A DNA stretch of 64,000 bases from Helicobacter_F equorum (lineage in GTDB: Bacteria; Campylobacterota; Campylobacteria; Campylobacterales; Helicobacteraceae): contig NZ_JBHRZM010000001.1 of NCBI RefSeq assembly GCF_042649585.1, positions 62,001 through 126,000 of the forward strand, written 5' to 3'. The translations under genes and the position numbers were made by a program. The notes under the pieces are model-generated. The model saw only the letters and a program-made list of their open reading frames with translations. It was not told the DNA's origin and did no database searches. Shown here piece by piece: positions 9,449-18,527 of the stretch. The first letter of the stretch is position 1; every line of letters begins with the position of its first letter.

Positions 9449-10354
9449 ATGAATCTCACCCATACTTGCCTTGAGTGCCTTTATAAACAGATTCACAATT
9501 TTTTGTACACTTCAGTAGATTCACACACATTACAAATACACACACGCGATGAGATTCTTAGTCAAACCAAACACCTCTTACATTCCCTAGAGCAATCTTT
9601 ACATAGCACTACATTTACGCCACCAAAGGCTGCCATAGCGATTTATAAAAATCTCTCTAAAGCACTCCAAAACCAAGATCCCTATAAGCACATCAAGCAA
9701 CAAAGTATAGAATCTGCTGCTACAATCCTTGCTGCTTTAAAGGATCATAAAGCCTATACAGAGACTTTGAGTGATTGTATCAAGGTTGCGGTTTTGGGAA
9801 ATGTGATTGATTATGGATCGCAAAGTTCTTTTAGTTTTGAATCTAGCTTTGACTTTGGGAGTTTGGAGTTTGCGCGTTTTGATATAGAGGCATTTGAAAT
9901 GCGTTTAGACAATGCTAAGAATTTGTTGTATATAGCTGATAATGCAGGGGAAAATCTCTTTGATATTGTGTTACTCCAATTTCTTAAAAAGCATTATCCC
10001 AATCTACATATTACATATCTTGTGCGTGGTGCACCTATTATCAATGATGTGACTTTAGCGGATTTGGCACATCCATTGTGCACAGAGATATACAATTTGT
10101 GCGATGTCAAAAATTCTTATATGAAAAGCCCTGGATTTATCTATGATGATGCACCAAAGGAGATCAAAGATAGTTTTGATAGTGCAGATATTATCGTGGC
10201 AAAGGGCATGGGGAATTATGAGTGTTTAGAATCTATACATCAAGAGAATCTGTTTTTGTTATTCAAGGTCAAATGTAGCGTGGTGGCAACGCATAGTGGC
10301 TTTGAACTTGGAAAAATGGTATTTTTACACAACAAAGGAGAAGTATATGCGTAG
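9449..10354 (+). CDS. DUF89/ARMT1-like metal-dependent phosphatase family protein
   Basis: Likely a cytoplasmic damage-control phosphatase that hydrolyses abnormal phosphometabolites; the substrate is unknown. The prokaryotic DUF89 signature is readable: CLECLYKQ at the N terminus, GNVIDYG near 112-118, YIADNAGENLFD near 157-168, VRGAPIINDVT near 194-204 and VAKGMGNYE near 250-258. Aspartate and asparagine residues in these blocks coordinate the divalent metal. The 301 residues match the family. Its last 8 bases overlap the glyQ start, so the genes are coupled. Confidence 0.8.
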   Translation: MNLTHTCLECLYKQIHNFLYTSVDSHTLQIHTRDEILSQTKHLLHSLEQSLHSTTFTPPKAAIAIYKNLSKALQNQDPYKHIKQQSIESAATILAALKDHKAYTETLSDCIKVAVLGNVIDYGSQSSFSFESSFDFGSLEFARFDIEAFEMRLDNAKNLLYIADNAGENLFDIVLLQFLKKHYPNLHITYLVRGAPIINDVTLADLAHPLCTEIYNLCDVKNSYMKSPGFIYDDAPKEIKDSFDSADIIVAKGMGNYECLESIHQENLFLLFKVKCSVVATHSGFELGKMVFLHNKGEVYA

Positions 10355-11231
10355 TTTTTCAGATATTTTACTTGCACTGCAAGAGTTTTGGAAAAAGCAG
10401 GGTTGTCTTATCGTGCAACCTTATGATATTCCTGCAGGAGCTGGGACATTTCATCCTTTTACACTTTTGCGAAGTTTGGATTCTAAGCCTTGGAGTGTAG
10501 CCTATGTTGCGCCTTCTAGGCGTCCTACAGATGGTCGATATGGGGAAAATCCAAACCGCTTGGGGAGTTATTATCAGTTTCAAGTGCTTATCAAGCCAAA
10601 CCCAAGTAATATCCAAGAATTATATTTGCAAAGCTTAGAGGCTTTGGGGTTGGATTTGCAAAAGCATGATGTGCGTTTTGTGGAGGATAATTGGGAATCC
10701 CCAACACTTGGCGCTTGGGGGCTTGGATGGGAAGTATGGCTTGATGGTATGGAGGTTACGCAATTTACCTATTTTCAGCAAGTAGGGGGGTTGCCTTGCG
10801 AGCCTGTAGCAGTGGAGATTACCTATGGTGTGGAGCGGTTGGCGATGTATATCCAAGGCGTGGAAAATGTGTTTGATATTTTGTGGGGTGTGGATTTACA
10901 AGGACAAAATGTCTATTATCGTAATGTGCACAAAGAGGGTGAATATGAGTTTAGCAAGTATCATTTTGAAGTGGCTGATGTTACGAAACTTTTTAGTTTT
11001 TTTGAACAAGTTAAAGAGGAAGCAACACATTGTTTAGAGGCACAACTCCCACTCCCAGCCTATGATTATACAATGCTTGCAAGTCATTTTTTTAATATTC
11101 TTGATGCGCGCAAGGCGATTTCTGTAGCGCAACGACAAAATTATATTTTACAGATTCGCGATCTTGCTAAAGGCTGTGCAGTGTTGTATAAAGAGCAAGA
11201 ATGCATGCGAGATGAACGCATACAAAGCTAA
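10347..11231 (+). CDS. glyQ: Glycyl-tRNA synthetase alpha subunit
   Basis: Catalytic subunit of the bacterial alpha2-beta2 glycyl-tRNA synthetase. I start at ATG 10347 (MRSFSDILLALQEFW) because AAAGGAG at 10334-10340 is 6 bases upstream; an in-frame ATG at 10296 would add 17 residues inside the previous gene. The class II catalytic blocks are present: TFHPFTLLRSL, APSRRPTDGRYGENPNR, and FQVLIKPNP. At 294 residues it has the normal length. glyS is not in the window. Confidence 0.95.
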   Translation: MRSFSDILLALQEFWKKQGCLIVQPYDIPAGAGTFHPFTLLRSLDSKPWSVAYVAPSRRPTDGRYGENPNRLGSYYQFQVLIKPNPSNIQELYLQSLEALGLDLQKHDVRFVEDNWESPTLGAWGLGWEVWLDGMEVTQFTYFQQVGGLPCEPVAVEITYGVERLAMYIQGVENVFDILWGVDLQGQNVYYRNVHKEGEYEFSKYHFEVADVTKLFSFFEQVKEEATHCLEAQLPLPAYDYTMLASHFFNILDARKAISVAQRQNYILQIRDLAKGCAVLYKEQECMRDERIQS

Positions 11232-11246
11232 AGTCATAAAGTGATA

Positions 11247-12375
11247 TTATTCTATGACTTCACAAAAGAGCGCACATTCACTCGCCACATTGTGGTCTAC
11301 ATCTTTTATAATTTTAAAACTATATCCTAAATTCCAAGATTCTATTATAGGTTTAATCTCAAAAAAATCGCTTGCTTGGTGATAAATACTAATAAGCATT
11401 GCAGGTTTTTGCTTCATAATTGTTTGTTTTGCACCTTTTAGGAATTCTTGTTCAAAGCCTTCAATATCGACTTTGATAAACCCAACTTCTAGATTATGCT
11501 CATGCACAAAAGAATCGAGTGTGATGACTTCTACATTTTGCGAAGCGGTGTTGTTATTAAATATAATACTAGAGCATTCTCCATCGATGCTAATTTGTGC
11601 TTGTGAAAGCTCTGATCCTAGGGCTTTTTTGACTGGGATAATACGCGTTGCATTATTGAGTTTAATAGTTTGGAGCAAAAACTCATAATTTTCATTTGTT
11701 GGTTCAAAAGCATAAATATTTTTATCTGTATATTTTTGAAAGACCAAGGCACTATCACCTACCATCGATCCGGCATCTATAATATTTCTATGTTTGATTT
11801 TAAGAAGTGTTTTAGATTCAAATTTTCTTAAGCTAAATTCATGCCAAAAGACACTAATTCCAAAGTAGTCTGTTGGGAGAAAATAATTTTTATATGCATA
11901 GAGTGTAGGAGAGAGTTGGTGGATATTTGGGTAAAACTCCATTCTAATACAATTCAGTTCTTGATATTCTGCTTCGGTGAGCATATCCCAAGTTTTTTTG
12001 TGGAATATATGTGCTGTACGTAAGCGAGAGATGATCGTTGTGAGTGTCTCGATACTTTTCTCATCTAAGCCTTTACTGAGGTTGAGGATCTTTGTATTAA
12101 TATCTTCATCGGTGGCTATATCTTTTGCAAGTTGTGCTTGTATACCACTATATCCAATATTTATGGTAGTATAGGAAGTATCTTTAAGGTTTTGAATTGT
12201 TTTGTATATGGTTCGGCCAAAAATCTGATATTTAACAAAAACTTCTACTATGCCCCCCCCCCTTGTAGCCTATAATAATCTTTTCTCGAGCTAGGATGGA
12301 GCATTCAAAAATATCAAGAGAGATTTTATACCACTGTTCCCTATGCAAAGAACCACTTCGTGAGATTGATAACAT
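11247..12375 (-). CDS. Phase-variable FkbM-family methyltransferase, frame-shifted (OFF) as written
   Basis: Probable SAM-dependent methyltransferase of the FkbM type, usually acting on surface polysaccharide. The body (245 residues from ATG 11984) has the SAM-binding block NIIDAGSMVGDSALVFQKY, then YAFEPTNENYEFL and FIKVDIEGFEQEFLKG. This frame stays open upstream to 12269 without a start codon. The natural start is ATG 12375, preceded by AAGGAG and a 7-base spacer; it reads MLSISRSGSLHREQW to the G10 run at 12262-12253 and then stops at TAA about 7 codons later. With 9 or 12 Gs the two frames join into about 375 residues. As written the gene is off by one base. A sequencing error in the homopolymer is the alternative. 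It shares its strand with the downstream waaF cluster. Confidence 0.88.
12253..12262 (-). repeat. Homopolymeric G10 tract (C10 on the plus strand), contingency switch
   Basis: Ten consecutive Cs on the plus strand lie about 38 codons into the methyltransferase gene. Poly-G/C runs of this length are the classic slipped-strand phase-variation sites of Helicobacter and Campylobacter surface genes. Only lengths divisible by three keep the frame, so 10 is OFF. Confidence 0.93.
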
Positions 12376-12417
12376 GTAAATTCTCCTTTAAGTTTAAGAA
12401 ATTAGTTGCATTATATC

Positions 12418-12993
12418 TTATAAATCCTTTAAAATCTTAAAATCATTTCCGGTGCGTGCGAGTGTTTCAAATACCAAACGCAAATCTTGCGTAGATTCAC
12501 TAATGCACCTTTCATCTACAAAGCATTGCTTGAGTTCAAGCAAAAGCGTATCTGTTGTGCTTTGAAAATCCCATATATCATAAAAATCACATAAAAACGC
12601 ACATTGGGTATTGCTAGGCACTGGTGGATAGTTGCTATGGATACTTTTGAGACTTATACCAAGCTCACTTGCCTCGCTTATGCCTCGCATAAATTCTTTG
12701 GAGCATTGTTGTAAATGCAAGTAATCTTGTGGGTTTGGGATTGTGATGGTTACGCGTTTGTGAGTTTTGGCATTATAGAGTGTGTCTTTTATTGTATCAT
12801 CGCTCTTTTTCATCACACACACGCTTAGGATCGTGGGTTCTAAACTCACAGGCGCAAAAAAACTAAAAGGTGCGAGATTGATACTGCCATTATCATTTAT
12901 CGTGCTAATCCACGCAATAGGACGCGGTATAAGGCATTGACTTAAGATTTTGAAATTTTGGAGCGGTGTGTTGGGTGAGAAGTCAAAAATCAT
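12418..12993 (-). CDS. Flavin reductase-like / FMN-binding split-barrel protein
   Basis: A 191-residue cytoplasmic protein of the DIM6/NTAB flavoprotein family. The FMN-binding split barrel is recognisable from PRPIAWISTINDNGSINLAP near residues 23-42, FSFFAPVSLEPTI (about 43-55) and the KDTLYN segment. Homologues reduce flavin or bind FMN to serve partner oxygenases; the substrate is not predictable here. It ends 5 bases upstream of nothing shared but lies 5 bases after waaF on the same strand, so the two are probably one transcript. Confidence 0.82.
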   Translation of the reverse strand: MIFDFSPNTPLQNFKILSQCLIPRPIAWISTINDNGSINLAPFSFFAPVSLEPTILSVCVMKKSDDTIKDTLYNAKTHKRVTITIPNPQDYLHLQQCSKEFMRGISEASELGISLKSIHSNYPPVPSNTQCAFLCDFYDIWDFQSTTDTLLLELKQCFVDERCISESTQDLRLVFETLARTGNDFKILKDL

Positions 12994-12998
12994 GGGAT

Positions 12999-14105
12999 CT
13001 ATTCCTTAGGGAGTTGTAGCATTGTGAGTGCGATTGCAAAAACTTCATCTGGCGTAATGGATTTCATACAGAGGTGATGTTTGAGTGGGCAAGTACGTTT
13101 TTTACACGGTGCACATTCTAAATGCTTGCTAAGGATAGTGATAGTATCAGCTGTGAGTGTTGTGTATGTAGTGATGTCTTTTGGTGTTGGGTATGGTGTA
13201 GAATCTAGTGCGTGTGGTATCATCGCTTGTGAGGGCAAGAAAAATTCTTGTGCTATTGGTAGATTCCATGGACAAGTATCCGCGGTATCCGTAGATCCAA
13301 AAATAGCTATCGTGGGAGTTTGAAGGGCAGCAGCGATATGCATAGGACCACTATCATTAGTAATAAAGAGATCGAGTGCTTTAATGCTATCAATAAGCTC
13401 TATTAAGGTCGTTTTGTTGCTAAGATCATGAATGTGTGTGTCATCTTGTATGGTGAGATTTTGTGTATCACCAAAGATATAGACTTCCCACCCTCTTGTA
13501 GCAAAACGCGTAATAATATCGATAAAATACTCTTTTTCCCAGCATTTTGCCCAACCAAAAGCCGCACCAGGATTAATACCGATACGTTTTTTGCCATCAC
13601 AAATAATCTTGCTTTCTTTGCCACATACAAGGTGTAATGGCGTATATGCCTCAAAGATTGCACGATCTACAAAATCTCTTATTAGATATTGGTATTTTTG
13701 CACTTGATGTAGAGGTTTTAGCGTTGGGGCTTTGAGGGCGTGTGTGAGAAGAAAGGATCGTAGATTTTTGGCATACCCCACACGCACTTTAGCTTTGCAA
13801 AGATACAAGAGTAGCGCGCCAAAAAATCCATTACTAAAACAAAAGCTTAGATCAATAGATCCAATTTCTGTGCGTATTGTTTTGGCTAAACTATAAAGAC
13901 TTAGGATTCTATTTTTTGCTTTTTTGCTTTCATCAAGATAGATGGCTTTGACGCATGGATCGCGTCTAAATATTTCACACACATAGCTTCCTACAAGCAC
14001 AAATTGCGCATGTGGGTACATATGCTTTAATTTTTGAAACGCACTTGTGCACATCACGCTATCGCCTAGCCAATTTGGCAATCGCAAAAGGATTGTTTGT
14101 ATCAT
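12999..14105 (-). CDS. waaF: ADP-heptose:LPS heptosyltransferase II
   Basis: Glycosyltransferase of family 9 that adds the second heptose to the LPS inner core at the cytoplasmic face. The family start ILLRLPNWLGDSVM, the nucleotide-sugar block RIGINPGAAFGWAK and the acceptor block TNDSGPMHIAAAL near 252-264 are all present. The C-terminal CAPCKKRTCPLKHHLCM cysteine cluster is typical of WaaF. The 368 residues match. The downstream genes (flavin reductase-like, phase-variable methyltransferase) may extend the surface-sugar theme. Confidence 0.92.
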   Translation of the reverse strand: MIQTILLRLPNWLGDSVMCTSAFQKLKHMYPHAQFVLVGSYVCEIFRRDPCVKAIYLDESKKAKNRILSLYSLAKTIRTEIGSIDLSFCFSNGFFGALLLYLCKAKVRVGYAKNLRSFLLTHALKAPTLKPLHQVQKYQYLIRDFVDRAIFEAYTPLHLVCGKESKIICDGKKRIGINPGAAFGWAKCWEKEYFIDIITRFATRGWEVYIFGDTQNLTIQDDTHIHDLSNKTTLIELIDSIKALDLFITNDSGPMHIAAALQTPTIAIFGSTDTADTCPWNLPIAQEFFLPSQAMIPHALDSTPYPTPKDITTYTTLTADTITILSKHLECAPCKKRTCPLKHHLCMKSITPDEVFAIALTMLQLPKE

Positions 14106-14242
14106 GTTTGTCGCTTATATTGTTGTTTTAGGTTTTTGGCATTATAGCAAACTCTGTTAAGGTTTGTAAAAACTCTCTTTTGTTAAAATCTGCCTCTTTA
14201 AATCTAAGTCTCTACGATATTTTTCATACACAAAGGATTTTT

Positions 14243-16192
14243 ATGGCACTCACTCCTTTAAGTCTTGCAGATGAGGATAAGTTACAGCTTGCAAAAATGG
14301 CAAATACGTTGCGGTTTTTGTGTGCGGATATGGTGCAAAAGGCAAATAGTGGCCACCCCGGTGCGCCTATGGGATTGGCAGATATTGCGACAATACTAAG
14401 TTTATATCTCAAACTTGATCCCGCCAACCCTTCGTGGCTTAACCGCGATAGGGTGATTTTTAGTGGAGGACATGCGAGTGCTCTCGTGTATAGTTTGTTG
14501 CATGTATGGGGATTTGAAATTAGCAAAGAAGATTTAATGCAGTTTCGTCAGCTAGATTCAAAAACACCTGGGCATCCAGAATACAGGCACACACCCGGTG
14601 TAGAGATTACTACTGGTCCGCTAGGACAAGGCATTGCTAATGCAGTGGGTATGGCATTTGCCTCCAAATATGCACAAAATCTTTTAGGCAAAAAACTTAT
14701 TTCTCATAATGTCTTTTGTTTTTGTGGTGATGGGGATTTGCAGGAAGGTATAAGCTATGAGGCTTGCTCACTTGCAGGATTGCATAATTTAGAAAATCTT
14801 GTTGTGATTTATGATAGCAATGGCATAAGCATTGAAGGTGCAGTACAAAAAGCATTTAATGAAGATATCAAAAGGCGTTTTATCGCGCAGGGTTGGGAAG
14901 TTTTGGAGTGTGATGGACATAATTTTAGCTCTATTAATACAGCACTTGTTGGAGCTATCAATGCCAAAAAACCAAGCATTATTATCGCAACGACTACCAT
15001 AGGCAAAGGTGCGCTTAGCCTTGAAGGAAACCATAAAACACACGGCACACCTTTAGGTGGAGATATAATTGCACAAGCAAAAAGCACGTTAGGGTTTGAA
15101 TCTAGTGCCGAATTTATTATCCCCGATGATGTAGCATTGCGATTTTTAAATGTCAAGGAAGTTGGTGCACTCGCGCATTATGAATGGCAAAAGCTTCTTA
15201 CACCAGACACACAAGCGCTTCTAGATTCTATGTTGGATACAAGTAGTATTACATATCCTACATACCAAAAAGGACAATCTATTGCTACACGCGTAAGTAA
15301 TGGCGAGATTTTAAATGCTATTGCTACAAGTTTTAAGGGCTTTTTGGGTGGTAGTGCGGATCTAGCACCAAGCAATAACACAGAGCTTAAGGGTGAGCAG
15401 GATTTTCCAAATGGGCGTAATATACATTTTGGTATCCGAGAACACGCTATGGGTGCGATTTGTAATGGTATTGCCAATTATGGTTTGTTTTTGCCTTTTT
15501 GTGCGACTTTTTTTGTATTTAGTGATTATCTCACGCCTAGCATACGCGTTGCGAGTTTGATGAAAACGCGTGTTATGTATGTTTTTACGCATGATAGCAT
15601 AGGCGTTGGCGAAGATGGTGCGACACATCAACCTATCGAGCACCTTTCCCATTTTCGCGCTATGCCAAATCTTTTGGTATTCCGCCCATGTGATGCAAAC
15701 GAAAACATAGCGTGTTGGCAAGTAGCGCTAAAACATCATACACCAAGTGCCTTTGTGCTTAGTCGTCAGAATCTTGAAGTTGTGTGTGAGAGCCCAAATA
15801 CAGAGGCGGTGGCAAAGGGTGGTTATATTTTGCAAGAAAGCACACTAGATTCACACAATCCTAAGCTTACGCTTCTTGCAAGTGGTAGTGAGGTAAAACT
15901 TGCGCTAGATTCACAACAGACTTTAGAGCGACAAGGCATTGCTACACGCGTAGTAAGTGTGCCTTGTTTTGAGCTTCTTTTGGCACAAGATAAGGCATAT
16001 AAGCAAAAACTTTTTGGTGCAAGTAAGGTTATGGCAATTGAGGCGGCAAGAGGGCTAGAGTGGTATGTGTTTGCCGATGATGTAGTAGGTATGGAGAGCT
16101 TTGGTGCTAGTGGCAAGGGCGAGGCATTATTTGTGCGTTTTGGTTTTAGCGTGGATAATGTAGTGCAAAGGGCTAAGGCTTTATGTCTTTAG
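14243..16192 (+). CDS. tkt: Transketolase
   Basis: Thiamine-diphosphate enzyme that transfers two-carbon units in the pentose phosphate pathway. I choose ATG 14243 (MALTPLSLADEDKL), with AAAGGA at 14232-14237; an upstream TTG at 14180 overlaps a likely -10 (TAAAAT, 14184-14189) and is unlikely. ThDP and metal motifs include KANSGHPGAPMGLADI, the GDGDLQEGISYEA block (GDG-N motif, about 155-167), YDSNGISIEG and the HDSIGVGEDGATHQP block. At 649 residues it is full length. Its 3' end overlaps addB by 10 bases, as in H. pylori, where I recall the same pairing. Confidence 0.96.
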   Translation: MALTPLSLADEDKLQLAKMANTLRFLCADMVQKANSGHPGAPMGLADIATILSLYLKLDPANPSWLNRDRVIFSGGHASALVYSLLHVWGFEISKEDLMQFRQLDSKTPGHPEYRHTPGVEITTGPLGQGIANAVGMAFASKYAQNLLGKKLISHNVFCFCGDGDLQEGISYEACSLAGLHNLENLVVIYDSNGISIEGAVQKAFNEDIKRRFIAQGWEVLECDGHNFSSINTALVGAINAKKPSIIIATTTIGKGALSLEGNHKTHGTPLGGDIIAQAKSTLGFESSAEFIIPDDVALRFLNVKEVGALAHYEWQKLLTPDTQALLDSMLDTSSITYPTYQKGQSIATRVSNGEILNAIATSFKGFLGGSADLAPSNNTELKGEQDFPNGRNIHFGIREHAMGAICNGIANYGLFLPFCATFFVFSDYLTPSIRVASLMKTRVMYVFTHDSIGVGEDGATHQPIEHLSHFRAMPNLLVFRPCDANENIACWQVALKHHTPSAFVLSRQNLEVVCESPNTEAVAKGGYILQESTLDSHNPKLTLLASGSEVKLALDSQQTLERQGIATRVVSVPCFELLLAQDKAYKQKLFGASKVMAIEAARGLEWYVFADDVVGMESFGASGKGEALFVRFGFSVDNVVQRAKALCL

Positions 16193-18525
16193 AGGTATTA
16201 CAATCTCAAGAACTTCTTGTTTTTTCCTCAAGACGCGCACTTACTCAATATCATAGTGCCAAAGAGGGGATTTGTGCGCCAAGCATATTATTGGGAGAGT
16301 TTTTCTCCAAAGCTATCATATATCCAAACAAAAGCATTGTGCCTAAGCATTTGCGTAAGTTTATCGTAAGCCGTGTGTTAAGAGAATATGACAAACAACA
16401 CCACATTCTTTTGCACAATGGCTTTGTTTTTGAGCAAAGTTTTATAGCATATTTGCAATCTAGTGAGTTTTTTTTACGCTTTTTTGATGAATTATTTGTG
16501 CATAAGATCGCTATTAGCGAGATTCCATTACTTGATACTTATGGCGAATATGAGGATCATTTGAGAATCTTGCAAGAAGTGTATGAGCGATATTGTGCAT
16601 TTTTGGAGCAACGAGGGTGGGTGTATAAAAGTTGGGATTTTACACTTGCGCATTTATGGCTACAAGATTTTTCGCGCATTACCATTATGCTTTGTGGTGT
16701 GTTAAGCCCATTTGAATTAGCAATTTTGCGTGAAATTTCTCGTGTGTGTTTGGTGCATATACGTTTTGATGTGCGGGAAAAGACGCAAGGATTTTGGGAT
16801 ATTTTTGATTCGCCTTTGGATTTGGATTGTGGTTTTTGGTATGTATTGTCCTATCCTAGTGGCGAAGTAGTGGCAAAGGCACCTTTAGATTCAGCACATA
16901 CTTTGCGCGCATATTCATTTCTCTCACGTATAGAGCAAGTGGGTGCGATTCGCCAACAAATTAGTGAGTGGTTGGCGCGTGGTATAGAGCCAGAAGAGAT
17001 GTCTATTGTCCTACCACAGGAGGATTTTACGCAGTATTTGCAAGTGCTTGATACAGAGAGAAATTGTAATTATGCTATGGGTAAGCCATTGCAACACACC
17101 GCATTATATGCGACTTTATCCCAAGCCTTACAGGAGAGTACACAAAGTTTATCTGTATGTGTAGCACAAAGTTTTGCTACTCTTAATGCGCAAGATACAA
17201 TTCATTATGCACCTATAAAACAAAAACTTGATGAGATTGTGCATGAATATGAAACAATGCACACATTTTTTGATGATGTGGATTTTGGTGAAATAGCACA
17301 AAGTTTTTTGCATGAGATTAAAGGGCTTAGCATCGATGATGTGTATGGTGGTAGAATCCGCGTTATAGGTGCACTTGAAAGTCGGGGTGTTATGCTTCCT
17401 TATGTTATTTTGGTTGATTGTAATGATGGGGTGATCCCACATTTTAGAGATAATGATTTATTTTTAAATACTGCTTTGCGCCTAAAACTTGGTATTCCCA
17501 CTACATATGACAAAGAAAAGCTTCAGGTGCTGTATTATAAAAATCTTTTATTAGGGGCAAAGGAGGCGGTGGCACTTTGTGTGCAAGATGACAAAAATGC
17601 CCCTGCACATTTGCTTGAAGAGCTTGGGTGTGTAGTGCATGAAAGTGAGCAAAGTATTTTTCAACACACGCTAGTGCAATCACCAGCTTATAAGACAGAG
17701 CATTATGTTGGACGCTTACGCAAAGTATTTTCGCCAACAAGTTTCACTACATTTGTACGTTGTAAATTGCAGTATTGTTTTAGGTATATTTTAGATGTCA
17801 GAGAGCAGAGTATAGACACGAGCAATGTGGCTTGTGTGGGGATTCTTGTGCATAGTGCCTTACAAAAGGCATATGAGCCATATATTCATAAGGTGGTGAA
17901 TCTAGCGGATATAGACTTGGTGCAAAAAGCTTGTGAGCAGTATGTGCGCACACAAAAATTTGAACAAGCCCTAGATCGTGCAAATGTAGAGATTTTGTTG
18001 CTTGATTTGGCGCGATTTTTTGAGTTTGAGCGTGAATATATCAAACAATATGGGACATTTGAGATTTTGGGATTAGAAGAGGAGCTAGAGGACTTTGTGC
18101 TTGAGGGTTATCGCTTTTGTGGTGCTAGAGTGGATAGAATCCAGCGCCAAAACAATGGCGAAGTGCTTGTGATTGATTATAAATACACAAATAACATTAG
18201 TGATATTACTAAAGAGGATTTTGCTCTTGAGTTTTATGCAAATGCATTAAGTGTTAAATATGGAGATATCAAAGCTATGTATTATGACCTAAAAAATGCA
18301 AAAAGCATATCATCACCAAGCAAAAAAGAGGAGCTTATCACAATCTTGCATACGATAGATACACATTTTTGTGCACATGAAGTGAGTAGCGATGAGGTGC
18401 TTATACAAAGCACTAAGTATACTTTAGATTCTTTGCATTATACGCAAGGGTATGGGGTGTTTAGTCCTGCAGATACTTCTAAGCCCTGTTTATATTGTGC
18501 ATATAAAACTATTTGTGATAGATAG
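16183..18525 (+). CDS. addB: AddB-type subunit of the AddAB helicase-nuclease, Fe-S PD-(D/E)XK nuclease
   Basis: Partner of AddA in end resection for RecBCD/AddAB-type double-strand-break repair. The first two thirds look like a degenerate UvrD-like helicase without a Walker A motif. The C-terminal third is the nuclease: EEELEDFVLEGYRFCGARVD then VLVIDYKYTNN, giving the D...DYK catalytic core. Four cysteines that would hold a 4Fe-4S cluster are visible: C527 (TFVRCKLQYC) and C769, C772 and C778 in the final CLYCAYKTIC. The 780 residues match Helicobacter AddB. addA is not in the window. Confidence 0.88.
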   Translation: MSLEVLQSQELLVFSSRRALTQYHSAKEGICAPSILLGEFFSKAIIYPNKSIVPKHLRKFIVSRVLREYDKQHHILLHNGFVFEQSFIAYLQSSEFFLRFFDELFVHKIAISEIPLLDTYGEYEDHLRILQEVYERYCAFLEQRGWVYKSWDFTLAHLWLQDFSRITIMLCGVLSPFELAILREISRVCLVHIRFDVREKTQGFWDIFDSPLDLDCGFWYVLSYPSGEVVAKAPLDSAHTLRAYSFLSRIEQVGAIRQQISEWLARGIEPEEMSIVLPQEDFTQYLQVLDTERNCNYAMGKPLQHTALYATLSQALQESTQSLSVCVAQSFATLNAQDTIHYAPIKQKLDEIVHEYETMHTFFDDVDFGEIAQSFLHEIKGLSIDDVYGGRIRVIGALESRGVMLPYVILVDCNDGVIPHFRDNDLFLNTALRLKLGIPTTYDKEKLQVLYYKNLLLGAKEAVALCVQDDKNAPAHLLEELGCVVHESEQSIFQHTLVQSPAYKTEHYVGRLRKVFSPTSFTTFVRCKLQYCFRYILDVREQSIDTSNVACVGILVHSALQKAYEPYIHKVVNLADIDLVQKACEQYVRTQKFEQALDRANVEILLLDLARFFEFEREYIKQYGTFEILGLEEELEDFVLEGYRFCGARVDRIQRQNNGEVLVIDYKYTNNISDITKEDFALEFYANALSVKYGDIKAMYYDLKNAKSISSPSKKEELITILHTIDTHFCAHEVSSDEVLIQSTKYTLDSLHYTQGYGVFSPADTSKPCLYCAYKTICDR

Positions 18526-18527
18526 TG

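Noticed and set aside
11231..11260. Hairpin AAGTCATA/TATGACTT between glyQ and the methyltransferase as a terminator
   Set aside because: The loop is 14 bases, one arm lies in coding sequence and no T-run follows on either strand.
16183..18525. Reading the 780-residue gene as an independent UvrD-type helicase
   Set aside because: Walker A is absent, while the C-terminal DYK nuclease and four Fe-S cysteines fit AddB.
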